From Pseudarthrobacter albicanus (lineage in GTDB: Bacteria; Actinomycetota; Actinomycetes; Actinomycetales; Micrococcaceae), in contig NZ_JAGPOT010000051.1 in NCBI RefSeq assembly GCF_018224015.1, forward strand, positions 1 through 34,973: a DNA stretch of 34,973 nt, in the 5' to 3' direction. The notes beneath the pieces were generated by a model that saw nothing but the letters and a program-made list of their open reading frames with translations, made no database searches and was not told the origin of the DNA. Shown here piece after piece: positions 8,209 through 15,872 of this stretch. Within the stretch, counting starts at the first letter, position 1. Every line of letters begins with the position of its first letter. A program made the position numbers and the translations under genes.

Positions 8209-9315
8209 CTAGGGAACCCGGTGCAGCCATTCCGCGGTGCCGAACTTTGACGCCACCCGGGCCCGGGCAGTGTCGAGTTCGGCCCCGGTCAGTTCCGACG
8301 GCGTCGCGGCGTAGCGTTCGGTGAAGACATCCATCATCGCCGCGACGATCTCGGCGCGGGCCAGGCCGGTCTGGCGCCGCAGCGGGTCCACCCGTTTCTT
8401 CGCGCTCCGGGTGCCCTTGTCCGAGAGCTTCTCCTTGCCGATCCGCAGCACCTGGACCATCTTCTCGGCGTCGATGTCGTAGCTCATCGTGACGTGGTGC
8501 AGCATCCCGCCGTTGGCCAGGCGCTTCTGCGCCGCGCCGCCGATCTTTCCCTGGTCCGTGGCGATGTCGTTGAGCGGAACGTAGAAGGCGCTGATGCCGA
8601 CCTTCGCCAGCGCCGCCATCACCCAGGCGTCCAGGAAGGCGTAGGAGTCGGCGAAACTGATGCCGTCCACGAGGGTCTGCGGCAGGTACAGCGAGTAGGT
8701 GATGCAGTTGCCGGCCTCCATGAACATCGCCCCGCCGCCGCTGATCCGGCGGACCACGCTGATGCCGTGCCGGGCCACCCCCTCGGGGTGGAGTTCGTTG
8801 CGGACCGACTGGAAGCTGCCGATCACCACGGACGGCTCCTCCCAGTCCCAGAAGCGCAGGGTGGGGTTGCGCCGCCCCGCGCCGACCTCCTCGGTAAGGA
8901 CCTCATCCAGGGCGACGTTCACGTGGGTCGGCAGGACCGAGGGCGCAATGATGTTCCAGTGGTGGTCGAGCCAGCCGGTGGCCTTCGCGAGGGCGCGGCG
9001 GACGGCGATCGCCACGGCGTCGGCGGAGAAGCCGAACAGGACCGCTTCCGCCGGCAGTGCTGCGGCCACCGCGTCGGCGATTTCCCTGGCCCCTGAGTCC
9101 GCCGGCAGCCCCGTGAGTGCCCGGTTGATCTCCAGCAGCGCCTCGTCGGGTTCGAGGAAGAAGTCCCCGCTGAGCGAGACCTTGGCCAAGTGCCCGTCCA
9201 CGACGTCGAAGTCCACCACCACCAGCTTGCCGCCGGGGACCTTGTACTCACCGTGGTGGCCGTTGCTGCCGTCGTCAGCGCCGCGGAAGTCCTGGGGCGG
9301 GGGAAGGGATGTCAT
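8209..9315 (-). CDS. lplA: lipoate-protein ligase A family protein, accessory domain first
   Basis: A protein of 368 residues. Residues from about 25 to 110 resemble the small accessory domain of lipoate ligases (GGKLVVVDF, then SGDFFLEPDE). The catalytic BPL/LplA/LipB domain follows, with RRISGGGAMF at 189-198 and KIGGAAQKR at 257-265, the lipoyl-AMP and lysine-binding motifs. E. coli LplA has the order catalytic then accessory; here it is reversed. The predicted reaction is ATP-dependent attachment of lipoate (or octanoate transfer) to E2 and H proteins in the cytoplasm. The start ATG 9315 gives the complete accessory domain. It lies directly beside a Tn3-type transposon end at 9367. Confidence 0.88.
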   Translation of the reverse strand: MTSLPPPQDFRGADDGSNGHHGEYKVPGGKLVVVDFDVVDGHLAKVSLSGDFFLEPDEALLEINRALTGLPADSGAREIADAVAAALPAEAVLFGFSADAVAIAVRRALAKATGWLDHHWNIIAPSVLPTHVNVALDEVLTEEVGAGRRNPTLRFWDWEEPSVVIGSFQSVRNELHPEGVARHGISVVRRISGGGAMFMEAGNCITYSLYLPQTLVDGISFADSYAFLDAWVMAALAKVGISAFYVPLNDIATDQGKIGGAAQKRLANGGMLHHVTMSYDIDAEKMVQVLRIGKEKLSDKGTRSAKKRVDPLRRQTGLARAEIVAAMMDVFTERYAATPSELTGAELDTARARVASKFGTAEWLHRVP

Positions 9316-9366
9316 GCCCTTAATCCTGCCACGCTGCCGCTGCGCAGAGCGCAGCCCGCCGGACGC

Positions 9367-9400
9367 GGGGTCTGGGACTGGTGCGGAATTTCACGCTAAG
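9367..9400 (+). repeat. Tn3-family terminal inverted repeat
   Basis: This stretch starts GGGGTCTG and ends TTCACGCTAAG. The classical Tn3 repeat also starts GGGGTCTG and ends ACTCACGTTAAG, so both ends of the pattern match. The outer GGGG faces the lipoate ligase, so the element lay to the right. A close relative of the inner part occurs at 27883-27908. Confidence 0.75.
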
Positions 9401-9401
9401 T

Positions 9402-9716
9402 GGTCCGGTGGCTGATGTGGAGACGGTACCCGCGGGCCGGATGAATGCCCTGGCCCGTTACGGGTTGGCGAGTAAGGCATCGGCGCTTCAGGGGTTGTCG
9501 GGTCCACGCCGGGCCGCGACCCTGCTGTGCGCGGTGCGGGCCTTGACGGCCGAGGTTGCCGATGATTTGTGTGACGCCCTGGATGCCATCGTCACTTATC
9601 GCGTGCTCCGCAAGGCGGCCAGGGATTCCACGGCGACCCGGTTGAAGTCTCTGCCCCGCTTGTCGAGGGCATCGCTGCAGCTGGCAAAGGCTGCGAAAAC
9701 ACTGGTTGAGGTCCTG
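9402..9716 (+). pseudogene. Tn3-family transposase fragment (DUF4158 region)
   Basis: Within an open frame from 9381 to 9935, the part coding VPAGRMNALARYGLASKASAL...RRAATLLCAVRALTAEVADDLCDALD...LKSLPRLSRASLQLAKAAKTLVEVL matches an internal segment of the about 1000-residue TnpA of Tn3-like transposons. Both the N-terminus and the whole catalytic part are missing. The fragment starts two bases after the terminal repeat, so a deletion has joined the transposon end to the middle of its transposase. Beyond about 9716 the frame shows no further family resemblance. It cannot be functional. Confidence 0.75.
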
Positions 9717-10038
9717 GGCAATATGGAACATTCCAGCGCAGAGGCCGCCTCGGTGCTTGCCGAACAGGTTTCGCAACATTGCGCTGAACGCAATCCGTCC
9801 CGTTGGGGGAAGGGTGAGCGGGCGATTTCTCGGGCGGGTCTAACGCGACAGATACGCCAGCGACTGGGGACGAGGTCACGAACGACGCGGCTCGTCCCTT
9901 TGGCGGCGAGTCGGATGGAACGCCCGGTGAAGTAACTCTCCCGAACAATGCTCCGGGCATCACTAACCAACCCACGGGGCCGCCGAACGTTGGTGCACGC
10001 TAGGTTCGCTCATAAGATCCCGGAGCCATGGAGGTCAG

Positions 10039-10459
10039 ATGAGCACATACCCACGCGACCGGGCACCGGCCCTGGGCATCTGGTTACCGGCAGCTGCTGC
10101 CTTCATCGCCACGGCGTTGCCAGGCGATCCAGGACCGCCCGCAGCCGGTGTGGTCCTGACGTTCGCCGGGATTGCGGCTCTCGGCACTCTTGTGTGGGGG
10201 CTTCTTCCTGGGCCGCGAACGTCAAACCAGATGGGTCTGGTTTGCCGCGCTCATCGGGACCGCAGTGGAACACTTCGGGTATGCATCCGTGATGCTCGCT
10301 GCCCCGAACGCCGATGGGAACGATCAAGACACCGCAGCCTCAGCAGGGGCAGTCATCGTGTCCATACCGACGATGCTGCTGATCCTCGCACTTCTATGGA
10401 CAAGGGCAGATCTCGGGATCCTCTCCAGGAAAGCTCGATCCCGCCCAACCCGCTTGTGA
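10039..10459 (+). pseudogene. small membrane protein gene with a one-base frameshift
   Basis: ATG 10039 with GGAGG just upstream starts a hydrophobic protein (GIWLPAAAAFIATALPG, then GVVLTFAGIAALGTLVWG). Near 10200 the hydrophobic reading moves to the next frame (FFLGRERQTRWVWFAALIG, then AVIVSIPTMLLILALLW, stop at 10459). The switch coincides with a run of five G at 10196-10200; removing one G would restore a single protein of about 139 residues with four membrane segments. I do not recognise the family. It may be a decayed gene or a base-calling error. Confidence 0.6.
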
Positions 10460-10473
10460 ACCACGTTCGATCG

Positions 10474-10590
10474 CTAACCCGGACAACATTCACATGAAGA
10501 CTCACGAACTATGGTTACGCCGACGGCCAGTTCCTTAATCAGTTCCACCAGGCGGGCACGGGCAGCGGCAGTGTCAAGGGTGGCAGTCAT
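10474..10590 (-). pseudogene. pyrE: 5' scrap of an orotate phosphoribosyltransferase gene
   Basis: A 38-codon frame begins MTATLDTAAARARLVELIKE and LAV, which is the N-terminus I know from PyrE of Arthrobacter relatives (there followed by VHGKVTLSSG). After residue 23 the match stops abruptly and the frame runs into unrelated sequence and a stop. The complete enzyme is about 190 residues, so this is a scrap left by a rearrangement. There is no good ribosome binding site. Confidence 0.6.
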
Positions 10591-10643
10591 GGGATCCAGT
10601 TTTAGTGGCTGGTCCGAGCCGGATCCCCCAACGGACGTCGTTG

Positions 10644-11891
10644 CTATTGTGCCAGCCGCTGCTGCGGGCGCCTTGCGAAGCCGGGGGCGTGTTCGGCCCG
10701 GGGGCCGAAGGCGAGCAGACGGGGCAGGACGGCCCTCACCACCGGAACTTGCTGGGCCAAAAACAGCAGGACCGGTGGAGCACCGGTCCTTTTCCCGGTG
10801 AACAGCGGAACAAACACCTCGTGGTGCATGATCCGTTGGACGGTCTGGATGACATCGGTGGGGAGTCGTCGTCTCCGTTCGACCGCCGCGAGGTCCTTCA
10901 CTGTGACGTTGCCGCGAAGCAAGGCAGGCGCCAGCCGCGCCGCCGCGGCAACGGCATCCTGGATGGCAAGGTTGATGCCCACTCCGCCCGCGGGCGACAT
11001 CGCATGGGCGGCGTCGCCAATGCACAGCAGCCCGTCCACGTACCAGCGCCGCAGCCGGTCCAACCGCACGTCAAGCCAGTGCAGGTCATCCAGGGAACGG
11101 ATGGCGTCCAGACGGTCCGCCAGGTCCGGCCGGACGGAGGCGATCCGCTGCCGGAACCGCTCCACTCCCTCGCTGCGGATGCGCCCGTCCGAGCCTTTGG
11201 GGGCGAAGTAACCCATCTGGTAATAGTCATCCCGGAACAGTGCAATCACGCCCTCGCCATTCCCGAAGGCGGGAACTATCCCGGCCACTTCCCCCTGCTC
11301 GAACGGATAGCGGGGCAGCCGGAACCACCAGGTGTCGAACGGCACCGGAAAATCCCTTTGCTGCAATCCCGCGGCCCGTCGCAACACGGAGTGCCTTCCG
11401 TCCGTGGCGACGACGAGGTCCGCGCGAAGCGCGCCCTCGCTCCCGTCGGCGGTCCGGTAGCGGACGCCGGTGACACGGCCGCCGTCGAACGTCAACGACG
11501 TCGCGGTCTGCTCCATCCGCAGGGTGAACGTGGGCTCCAGTGCGGCGGCGCGGGCCAGGAAGTTCAGAAAGTCCCACTGCGGCATCATGGCAACGTAGTT
11601 GTACGGCGGCCGTAGCAACGAGAAATCACCCAGCGTCACCTGGCCGACACCGGGAACAGGGAAAGCGACGCTTCGCAGGCGGCTTTGCGGAAGCCGGCGG
11701 AATTCATCGCCCAGGCCGAGCTCGTCCATCAGCCGGATGGTGGACGGATGCACCGTGTCGCCACGGAAGTCCCGCAGGAAGTCGCCGTGTTTCTCCAGCA
11801 CCGTCACCTGCACTCCGGCCCTGGCCAGCAGCAGGCCCAACATCATGCCGGCCGGACCGCCGCCGACCACCGCGCATCCGGTCTTCTCCAT
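10644..11891 (-). CDS. FAD-dependent monooxygenase/oxidoreductase
   Basis: A group A flavoprotein of 415 residues, with the FAD loop VGGGPAGMM at 9-17 followed by VTVLEKHGDFLRDFRGDTVHPSTIRLMDELGL, the DG-type motif ATDGRHSVLRRAAG in the middle, and the GD motif GDAAHAMSPAGGVGINLAIQDAV towards the end. The DTVHPST signature is shared with a subfamily of 2-octaprenyl-phenol and aromatic hydroxylase-like proteins in actinobacteria. It probably hydroxylates a small aromatic or polyketide-like substrate with NAD(P)H and oxygen; the substrate is unknown. It is convergent with the truncated genes on its left and has 162 bases of spacer before the SnoaL-like gene on its right. Confidence 0.85.
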   Translation of the reverse strand: MEKTGCAVVGGGPAGMMLGLLLARAGVQVTVLEKHGDFLRDFRGDTVHPSTIRLMDELGLGDEFRRLPQSRLRSVAFPVPGVGQVTLGDFSLLRPPYNYVAMMPQWDFLNFLARAAALEPTFTLRMEQTATSLTFDGGRVTGVRYRTADGSEGALRADLVVATDGRHSVLRRAAGLQQRDFPVPFDTWWFRLPRYPFEQGEVAGIVPAFGNGEGVIALFRDDYYQMGYFAPKGSDGRIRSEGVERFRQRIASVRPDLADRLDAIRSLDDLHWLDVRLDRLRRWYVDGLLCIGDAAHAMSPAGGVGINLAIQDAVAAAARLAPALLRGNVTVKDLAAVERRRRLPTDVIQTVQRIMHHEVFVPLFTGKRTGAPPVLLFLAQQVPVVRAVLPRLLAFGPRAEHAPGFARRPQQRLAQ

Positions 11892-12053
11892 GCACCAACG
11901 CTACGCCTGCGCAGGTCAGGGCCGCTCAGCCGATCTTCTCCATACTTTGTCCGCAGCAGCACGTCGGGTACGACCGACCCGGCACGCCGACGAGCCGGCG
12001 GCGCGCGGATATGACTGCGGACTCCACTTCCGCACCGGCCCTCGGGCTCGGGC

Positions 12054-12485
12054 CTATTCCTGGGCCATGAGTCCCAATTGCATCATCATCCCGGCTACGT
12101 CGGGGTGGGTCCGGTACTCCACGATCTTTCCGTCCCGGATCCGGGCGATGTAGGTCCCGCGTCCGGTCACGGCCCTGTTGGTTGCCGGGATCTCGTTTCC
12201 GCCCATCACCATGGGCCCGGTGTTCGTCCCGGTGAACTCGACTTCCACCGCGACCGCGTCCTCGCCGACGATCCGGTCGGTCTGTTTTTCCTGAAAGTCA
12301 GGGAAAGCGGTCATCCACGCATTGAAGTATTGGCGGGCTCCCTCCAGGTCCCGGATGGGCTCCGGGACAGTCCAGTCATGCCAGACGAATACGTCGGCGA
12401 ACATGCCCAGGAACGCGTCGGCGTCGTGGTTGTTCAGGGCGGTCATCGCCTGGTCATCGATGCGTTTGAGCTCGTCCGTTGACAT
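12054..12485 (-). CDS. SnoaL-like ester cyclase family protein
   Basis: A protein of 143 residues with the NTF2/SnoaL fold: an N-terminal helix with RIDDQAMTALNNHDADAFLGMFADVFVWHDW, then GARQYFNAWMTAFPDF and EVEFTGTNTG, ending in a GKIVEYRTHPDVAGMMMQLGL tail. SnoaL proteins close rings in aromatic polyketides, but most members like this are uncharacterised small-molecule enzymes. It is transcribed in the same direction as the upstream-lying monooxygenase gene, 162 bases from it, so the pair may be co-regulated. It is divergent from the cupin gene, with a large hairpin in the shared gap. Confidence 0.85.
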   Translation of the reverse strand: MSTDELKRIDDQAMTALNNHDADAFLGMFADVFVWHDWTVPEPIRDLEGARQYFNAWMTAFPDFQEKQTDRIVGEDAVAVEVEFTGTNTGPMVMGGNEIPATNRAVTGRGTYIARIRDGKIVEYRTHPDVAGMMMQLGLMAQE

Positions 12486-12554
12486 GGCTCACCTTCTGTT
12501 GCGGTCGGAAACAGAGCCATGCTGGCCCCCAAGTTACCCGTTGTCAACACCGCG

Positions 12555-12606
12555 CGTTGACTCATGAAAGATGCCCGCGTGGGGGCCTATCTTTCATGAG
12601 TCAACG
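12555..12606. repeat. hairpin with 18-bp perfect arms
   Basis: The left arm CGTTGACTCATGAAAGAT (12555-12572) is perfectly complementary to 12589-12606, with a 16-base loop that itself pairs GCCC with GGGC. It lies in the gap between two genes that are transcribed away from each other, so it is not placed as a terminator, and there is no T-run. It may be a dispersed palindromic repeat or a regulatory site. Confidence 0.9.
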
Positions 12607-12702
12607 GGGGCCGTTGACTTCGACGGCAACGAAGGACTTGAATGTTGTCCGCAGGGGATTCGTGGTTGCCGGCAGCACCGATACGAGGGAGTGGAGTGGA
12701 TC

Positions 12703-13002
12703 ATGGCGGAGGACGCGGTCAAGGTTGCACCGGAGATCTACAAGGTCGTGCTCGAGAACGACCAGGTCCGAGTGCTGGAGGTGAGGATGGCGCCCGGCGC
12801 CAAGACCGATGTTCACGGGCACCCGGCGCTCGTGGCCATCATGCTTGAGGCGGGCAAGGTCCGGTTCTCGGAATCGGGCGGCGAAACAACGGAGATGGAA
12901 CTACCCGCGGGGCAGCCGATGTACTTACCTGCGACCGACCACACAACAGAGAACACCGGCGACGGCGAACTGCACGGCTATCTGGTCGAGCTCAAGCGGT
13001 AA
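12703..13002 (+). CDS. small cupin-domain protein
   Basis: A single cupin of 99 residues. The first cupin motif is visible as APGAKTDVHGHPALVAIMLEAGKVRF (His38, His40) and the second as PAGQPMYLPATDHTTENTGDGELHGYLVELK (His80). Such small cytoplasmic cupins bind a metal and act as sensors or enzymes of unknown substrate. The start ATG 12703 is chosen because a GGAGTGG-type site lies just upstream and because MAEDAVKVAPEIYKVV is the natural beginning of the fold; an in-frame start at 12571 inside the hairpin would add a meaningless leader. It is divergent from the SnoaL-like gene. Confidence 0.8.
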   Translation: MAEDAVKVAPEIYKVVLENDQVRVLEVRMAPGAKTDVHGHPALVAIMLEAGKVRFSESGGETTEMELPAGQPMYLPATDHTTENTGDGELHGYLVELKR

Positions 13003-13740
13003 ACGCTAGGTCGATAGCTCCGTCCGCCCGATTCTGCTCCATCTCCATCCGGCAGAATCTGCCGAAGGGTGACTGTTCAGCTAGGCATAGTCCCCGCGCT
13101 CAGTGTGAGTTGGGCTCTGGCCTGATGTGGGCCCCTGCCTGCGATTCTCGGCATGTTCGAATTGATGCGGCGTTCTTGCCCCAGAACTCCCGGTCAGCCG
13201 CCAGTCACGCAAGACCGTTCCGAAAGGCAGGCAGTAATTCACCGTCCACGCCATCACCCACCACCCCCGAAACGGCCGGGTGCGAAGGCAAGGTGGCCGC
13301 AGAGGAGCGACGATCCCCCATCCGCTGCCCTGCACGTTGCTACTCACGATGGCGGCCCCGCCCCGGAACCTGAAATGTTCGGGCGGTCCGCCGCAGGGGG
13401 GGGGCAGCCACCGCTTCACTTACCAGCGGCGGACCGCCAATCCCGCCACCACGGACCCTCACACTCCATTAGGTAACGGGGAGGCGACATAGACACCGGC
13501 GACAGTCCGGTCCCGCCTTATGGTCTGCAATCCGAACTCCAAAGACGACTTCGTAGCCCCCAAACGTCCCGTAAGCCGGTCCTCCAACGGAGCAACCGCC
13601 ACTCAAAGTTTTTGGATCGAGATCGCCGCGTTTCCGCGGCCGGTCGATTCCCGTAGGACCCGTTATGCCGACATCGGCATAACGGGTCCTGCGGGACGGT
13701 GTTGTGGATCACAGCGATAAGTGGCGGTGTTCTTGCAGCG
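13003..13740. other. long gap without a recognisable gene
   Basis: Several frames are open here but none resembles a protein I know, and codon use looks random. The stretch contains a run of nine G around 13394-13402 and the inverted repeat at 13650-13695. It probably consists of transposon debris between the cupin gene and a broken resolvase. Confidence 0.6.
13650..13695. repeat. 22-bp inverted repeat with a 2-base loop
   Basis: The arms 13650-13671 and 13674-13695 pair along 22 positions with one mismatch (a G-T pair at 13654/13691). The first 12 bases of the motif including its flank, GATTCCCGTAGG (13647-13658), recur at 20473-20484 just beyond the ATPase gene of the Mu-like transposon. 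This may be a transposon end or a dispersed palindrome. Confidence 0.8.
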
Positions 13741-14085
13741 CTAAATGTCACGATTCTGCGGCTGGGCCCGCTGGAGCTCTCGGTAGACGGTGGCACGGAA
13801 AAACGTCGAACAGTTCTGCCAACTCGTATTGGGTGTGTGCGCAGGCCGCGTGAACGGCGCGGAGATGCCGCGATCTTGGCGGGTCTGAGATTGGGTTGTT
13901 TCCGCGGAGCTTGCCTTTGCTTTTCGCAATTGCCATGCCTTCGAGTGTTCTCAATCGGATAAGGTCTGCTTCAAGTTCTGCAACCATGCCGAGGACATTG
14001 AAGAGGAGCCGGCCCACCGGTTCGGCAGGGTCATCGATGGATCCGCCAACGTTTACCGGGCAGGTATCAAGGACTGAACCCATCG
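13741..14085 (-). pseudogene. serine resolvase remnant, C-terminal part, frameshifted
   Basis: Read on the minus strand, the frame gives NVGGSIDDPAEPVGRLLFNVLGMVAELEADLIR and GMAIAKSKGKLRG, the end of the catalytic domain of Tn3-type resolvases. It then runs with a degraded stretch into AHTQYELAELFDVF. The final helix-turn-helix part RATVYRELQRAQ lies in another frame and ends at the stop at 13741. The N-terminal half with the catalytic serine is missing; the XRE-type gene begins its stop codon 12 bases away. It is a clear remnant. Confidence 0.8.
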
Positions 14086-14096
14086 GACTTCTTCGG

Positions 14097-14681
14097 CTAT
14101 GAGGGCTTGGGCCGTGCGCGTACGTGCATCCGCTCTCCCTGCTGTCCAAACAGACTGATGAACTCGACGGGTCTGCCGTCAGCGCTGGCGAACCAGTGCG
14201 GTGTGTGGGTGTCGAATTCCGCGGCTTCGCCAGGGCGAAGTTCAAAGTCCTTGTCGCCCAGCACCAGACGCAATCGTCCGTTGAGGATGTAAAGCCATTC
14301 GTAGCCTTCGTGAACGCGCGGGTCGGGCTCTGCCCCGCGGGTCTCGCCGGCAAGCACCATCTTGAAGGCCTGTAATCCGCCTGGGCGGCGCGTGAGCGGA
14401 ACAGCCGTCATGCCGCCATGGGTGATGGGCCGCAGATGAATTCTCGGATCCCCGGTGGGCGGGGCGCCGACCAGATCATCGAGGGGAACACCGTACAACC
14501 TCGCGAGGGGCAGCAGGATTTCTAGGTTTGGCCTGCGGTGGCCCGCTTCTAGGCGGGACAGGGTACTAACCGATACTCCGGAAGCGGTAGAGACATCTCC
14601 GAGCGTGAGGTTCCGTTCCGTACGAAGTGCCCGAAGCCGGGGGGCGACCGCCCCGAGAACATTGTCAAGGTCATTTGCCAT
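14097..14681 (-). CDS. XRE-family regulator with C-terminal cupin
   Basis: A protein of 194 residues. Residues about 14-70 are an XRE helix-turn-helix (LRALRTERNLTLGDVSTASGVSVSTLSRLEAGHRRPNLEIL). The C-terminal part is a cupin (VHEGYEWLYILNGRLRLVLGDKDFELRPGEAAEFDTHTPHWFAS) that probably senses a small molecule. The start ATG 14681 gives a normal N-terminus; an earlier frame start would overlap the palindrome at 14691. It is divergent from the flavoprotein gene at 14803, so it most likely controls the flavoprotein and methyltransferase genes as well as itself. It is intact although both flanks carry transposon debris. Confidence 0.9.
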   Translation of the reverse strand: MANDLDNVLGAVAPRLRALRTERNLTLGDVSTASGVSVSTLSRLEAGHRRPNLEILLPLARLYGVPLDDLVGAPPTGDPRIHLRPITHGGMTAVPLTRRPGGLQAFKMVLAGETRGAEPDPRVHEGYEWLYILNGRLRLVLGDKDFELRPGEAAEFDTHTPHWFASADGRPVEFISLFGQQGERMHVRARPKPS

Positions 14682-14690
14682 CCCCCAACT

Positions 14691-14705
14691 TTGCCATATC
14701 GGCAA
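14691..14705. promoter_or_regulatory. candidate operator of the XRE-cupin regulator
   Basis: The inverted repeat TTGCC-ATATC-GGCAA lies 10 bases upstream of the regulator start and in the gap shared with the flavoprotein gene. Its position suits autoregulation and control of the divergent operon. Only position and symmetry support it. Confidence 0.5.
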
Positions 14706-14802
14706 TATGTTTTGTCAAACCTCGTTCATGCGATACAAGCTGTTGTAACCGCACGCGGACGCTGGCGGCGAACTTTTAGTACGCATCGAAGGGCAAATCA
14801 GT

Positions 14803-15867
14803 ATGGACACCACACGGTATGACGTTGTGATTGTTGGCGGCGGCGCGGCGGGACTCAGCGCGGCCACGACGCTGGGCCGGGCGCTGCGCTCGGTGCTGGT
14901 CATCGATTCCGGAACTCCCCGCAATGCACCAGCGGCGGGTGTACACGGTTATCTCTCCAGGGACGGTATGAAGCCCGGGGAACTCCTGTCCGTCGGACGC
15001 AGTGAAGTGCTCTCCTATGGAGGAACGGTCATTGACGGCGAAGCCGTTTCTGCGCGGCGAACCCCCGATGGGTTCGAGGTGATCCTCGGAGATGCCCGCC
15101 GGTTCTCCGGCAGACGCCTCCTCGTCACCACCGGCTTGACAGACGAACTGCCTCCCATCGACGGGCTGCGGGAGCAATGGGGAAAGGGCGTTGTGCACTG
15201 TCCCTACTGCCATGGCTGGGAAATCCGCGGGCAACGGATTGGAGTGCTGGGCACAGGCCCGCTGTCCGTCCATCAAGCACTGTTGTTCAGGCAGTGGTCC
15301 CGGGATATCACCCTCTTCCTCAACGACACCGTGGAACCCACCGACGAGGAGTGGGACAAGCTCGCCGCACGGTCCGTAACGGTCGTTGACGGCGCCGTGG
15401 CTTCTGTTGACGCTGTCGATGGCATCCTCACGGGGCTCACGCTCCGCCAGGGTCCCTCGTTCGACCTACAGGCCCTGGCAGTCGGAACACGGATGGAGGC
15501 CAGATCCGCGCTTCTGGAATCACTCGGGCTAAATTCCCAGGTGCACCCGTCGGGGGCCGGACGGTTCATCGAGGCCGGCGATATGGGTGGTGCGACGACC
15601 GCCCGCGGCGTGTATGCGGCGGGCAATGTCTCCAACTTAACGGCCCAGGTGATCACCGCGGCGGCCGAGGGTGTCATGACCGGCGCAAGGATCAACGCCG
15701 ACCTCATCGAAGAGGAAACCCGACGGGCCGTTGAGGGGCACTTCGGCCCCTTCTCCGCCGCCTCGGAAGCAGCCGTCTCTAAGACCGTGCTCGGTCACCG
15801 ACGCCATGGCCTTGATGATGGACCGAAAGCCACCGACATGGGCCCTGCGGCCACAGTAGAAAGGTAA
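14803..15867 (+). CDS. thioredoxin-reductase-like FAD/disulfide oxidoreductase
   Basis: A flavoprotein of 354 residues with the FAD loop VGGGAAGLSAA at 11-21, the redox pair CPYC at 133-136 within HCPYCHGWEIRG, and an FAD-binding AAGNVSNLTAQVITAAAEG stretch near the end. In true NADPH thioredoxin reductases the second nucleotide site reads GGGxxA followed by an HRR motif. Here it is VLGTGPLSVHQA with no arginine motif after it, so NADPH use is doubtful. The CPYCHGWE form is, as I recall it, shared with the dithiol oxidases of holomycin and romidepsin pathways. The C-terminus has an extra tail of about 40 residues. It is followed after 5 bases by the methyltransferase gene, so they form one operon. 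Confidence 0.85.
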   Translation: MDTTRYDVVIVGGGAAGLSAATTLGRALRSVLVIDSGTPRNAPAAGVHGYLSRDGMKPGELLSVGRSEVLSYGGTVIDGEAVSARRTPDGFEVILGDARRFSGRRLLVTTGLTDELPPIDGLREQWGKGVVHCPYCHGWEIRGQRIGVLGTGPLSVHQALLFRQWSRDITLFLNDTVEPTDEEWDKLAARSVTVVDGAVASVDAVDGILTGLTLRQGPSFDLQALAVGTRMEARSALLESLGLNSQVHPSGAGRFIEAGDMGGATTARGVYAAGNVSNLTAQVITAAAEGVMTGARINADLIEEETRRAVEGHFGPFSAASEAAVSKTVLGHRRHGLDDGPKATDMGPAATVER

Positions 15868-15872
15868 TCAGC

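Noticed and set aside
12555..12606. The 18-bp-arm hairpin as a terminator
   Set aside because: The neighbouring genes point away from it on both sides and no T-run follows.
13081..13419. Open frames on both strands near 13.1-13.4 kb
   Set aside because: Composition is unlike a protein (many Pro, Arg, Trp, Gly in a row) and no motif is visible.
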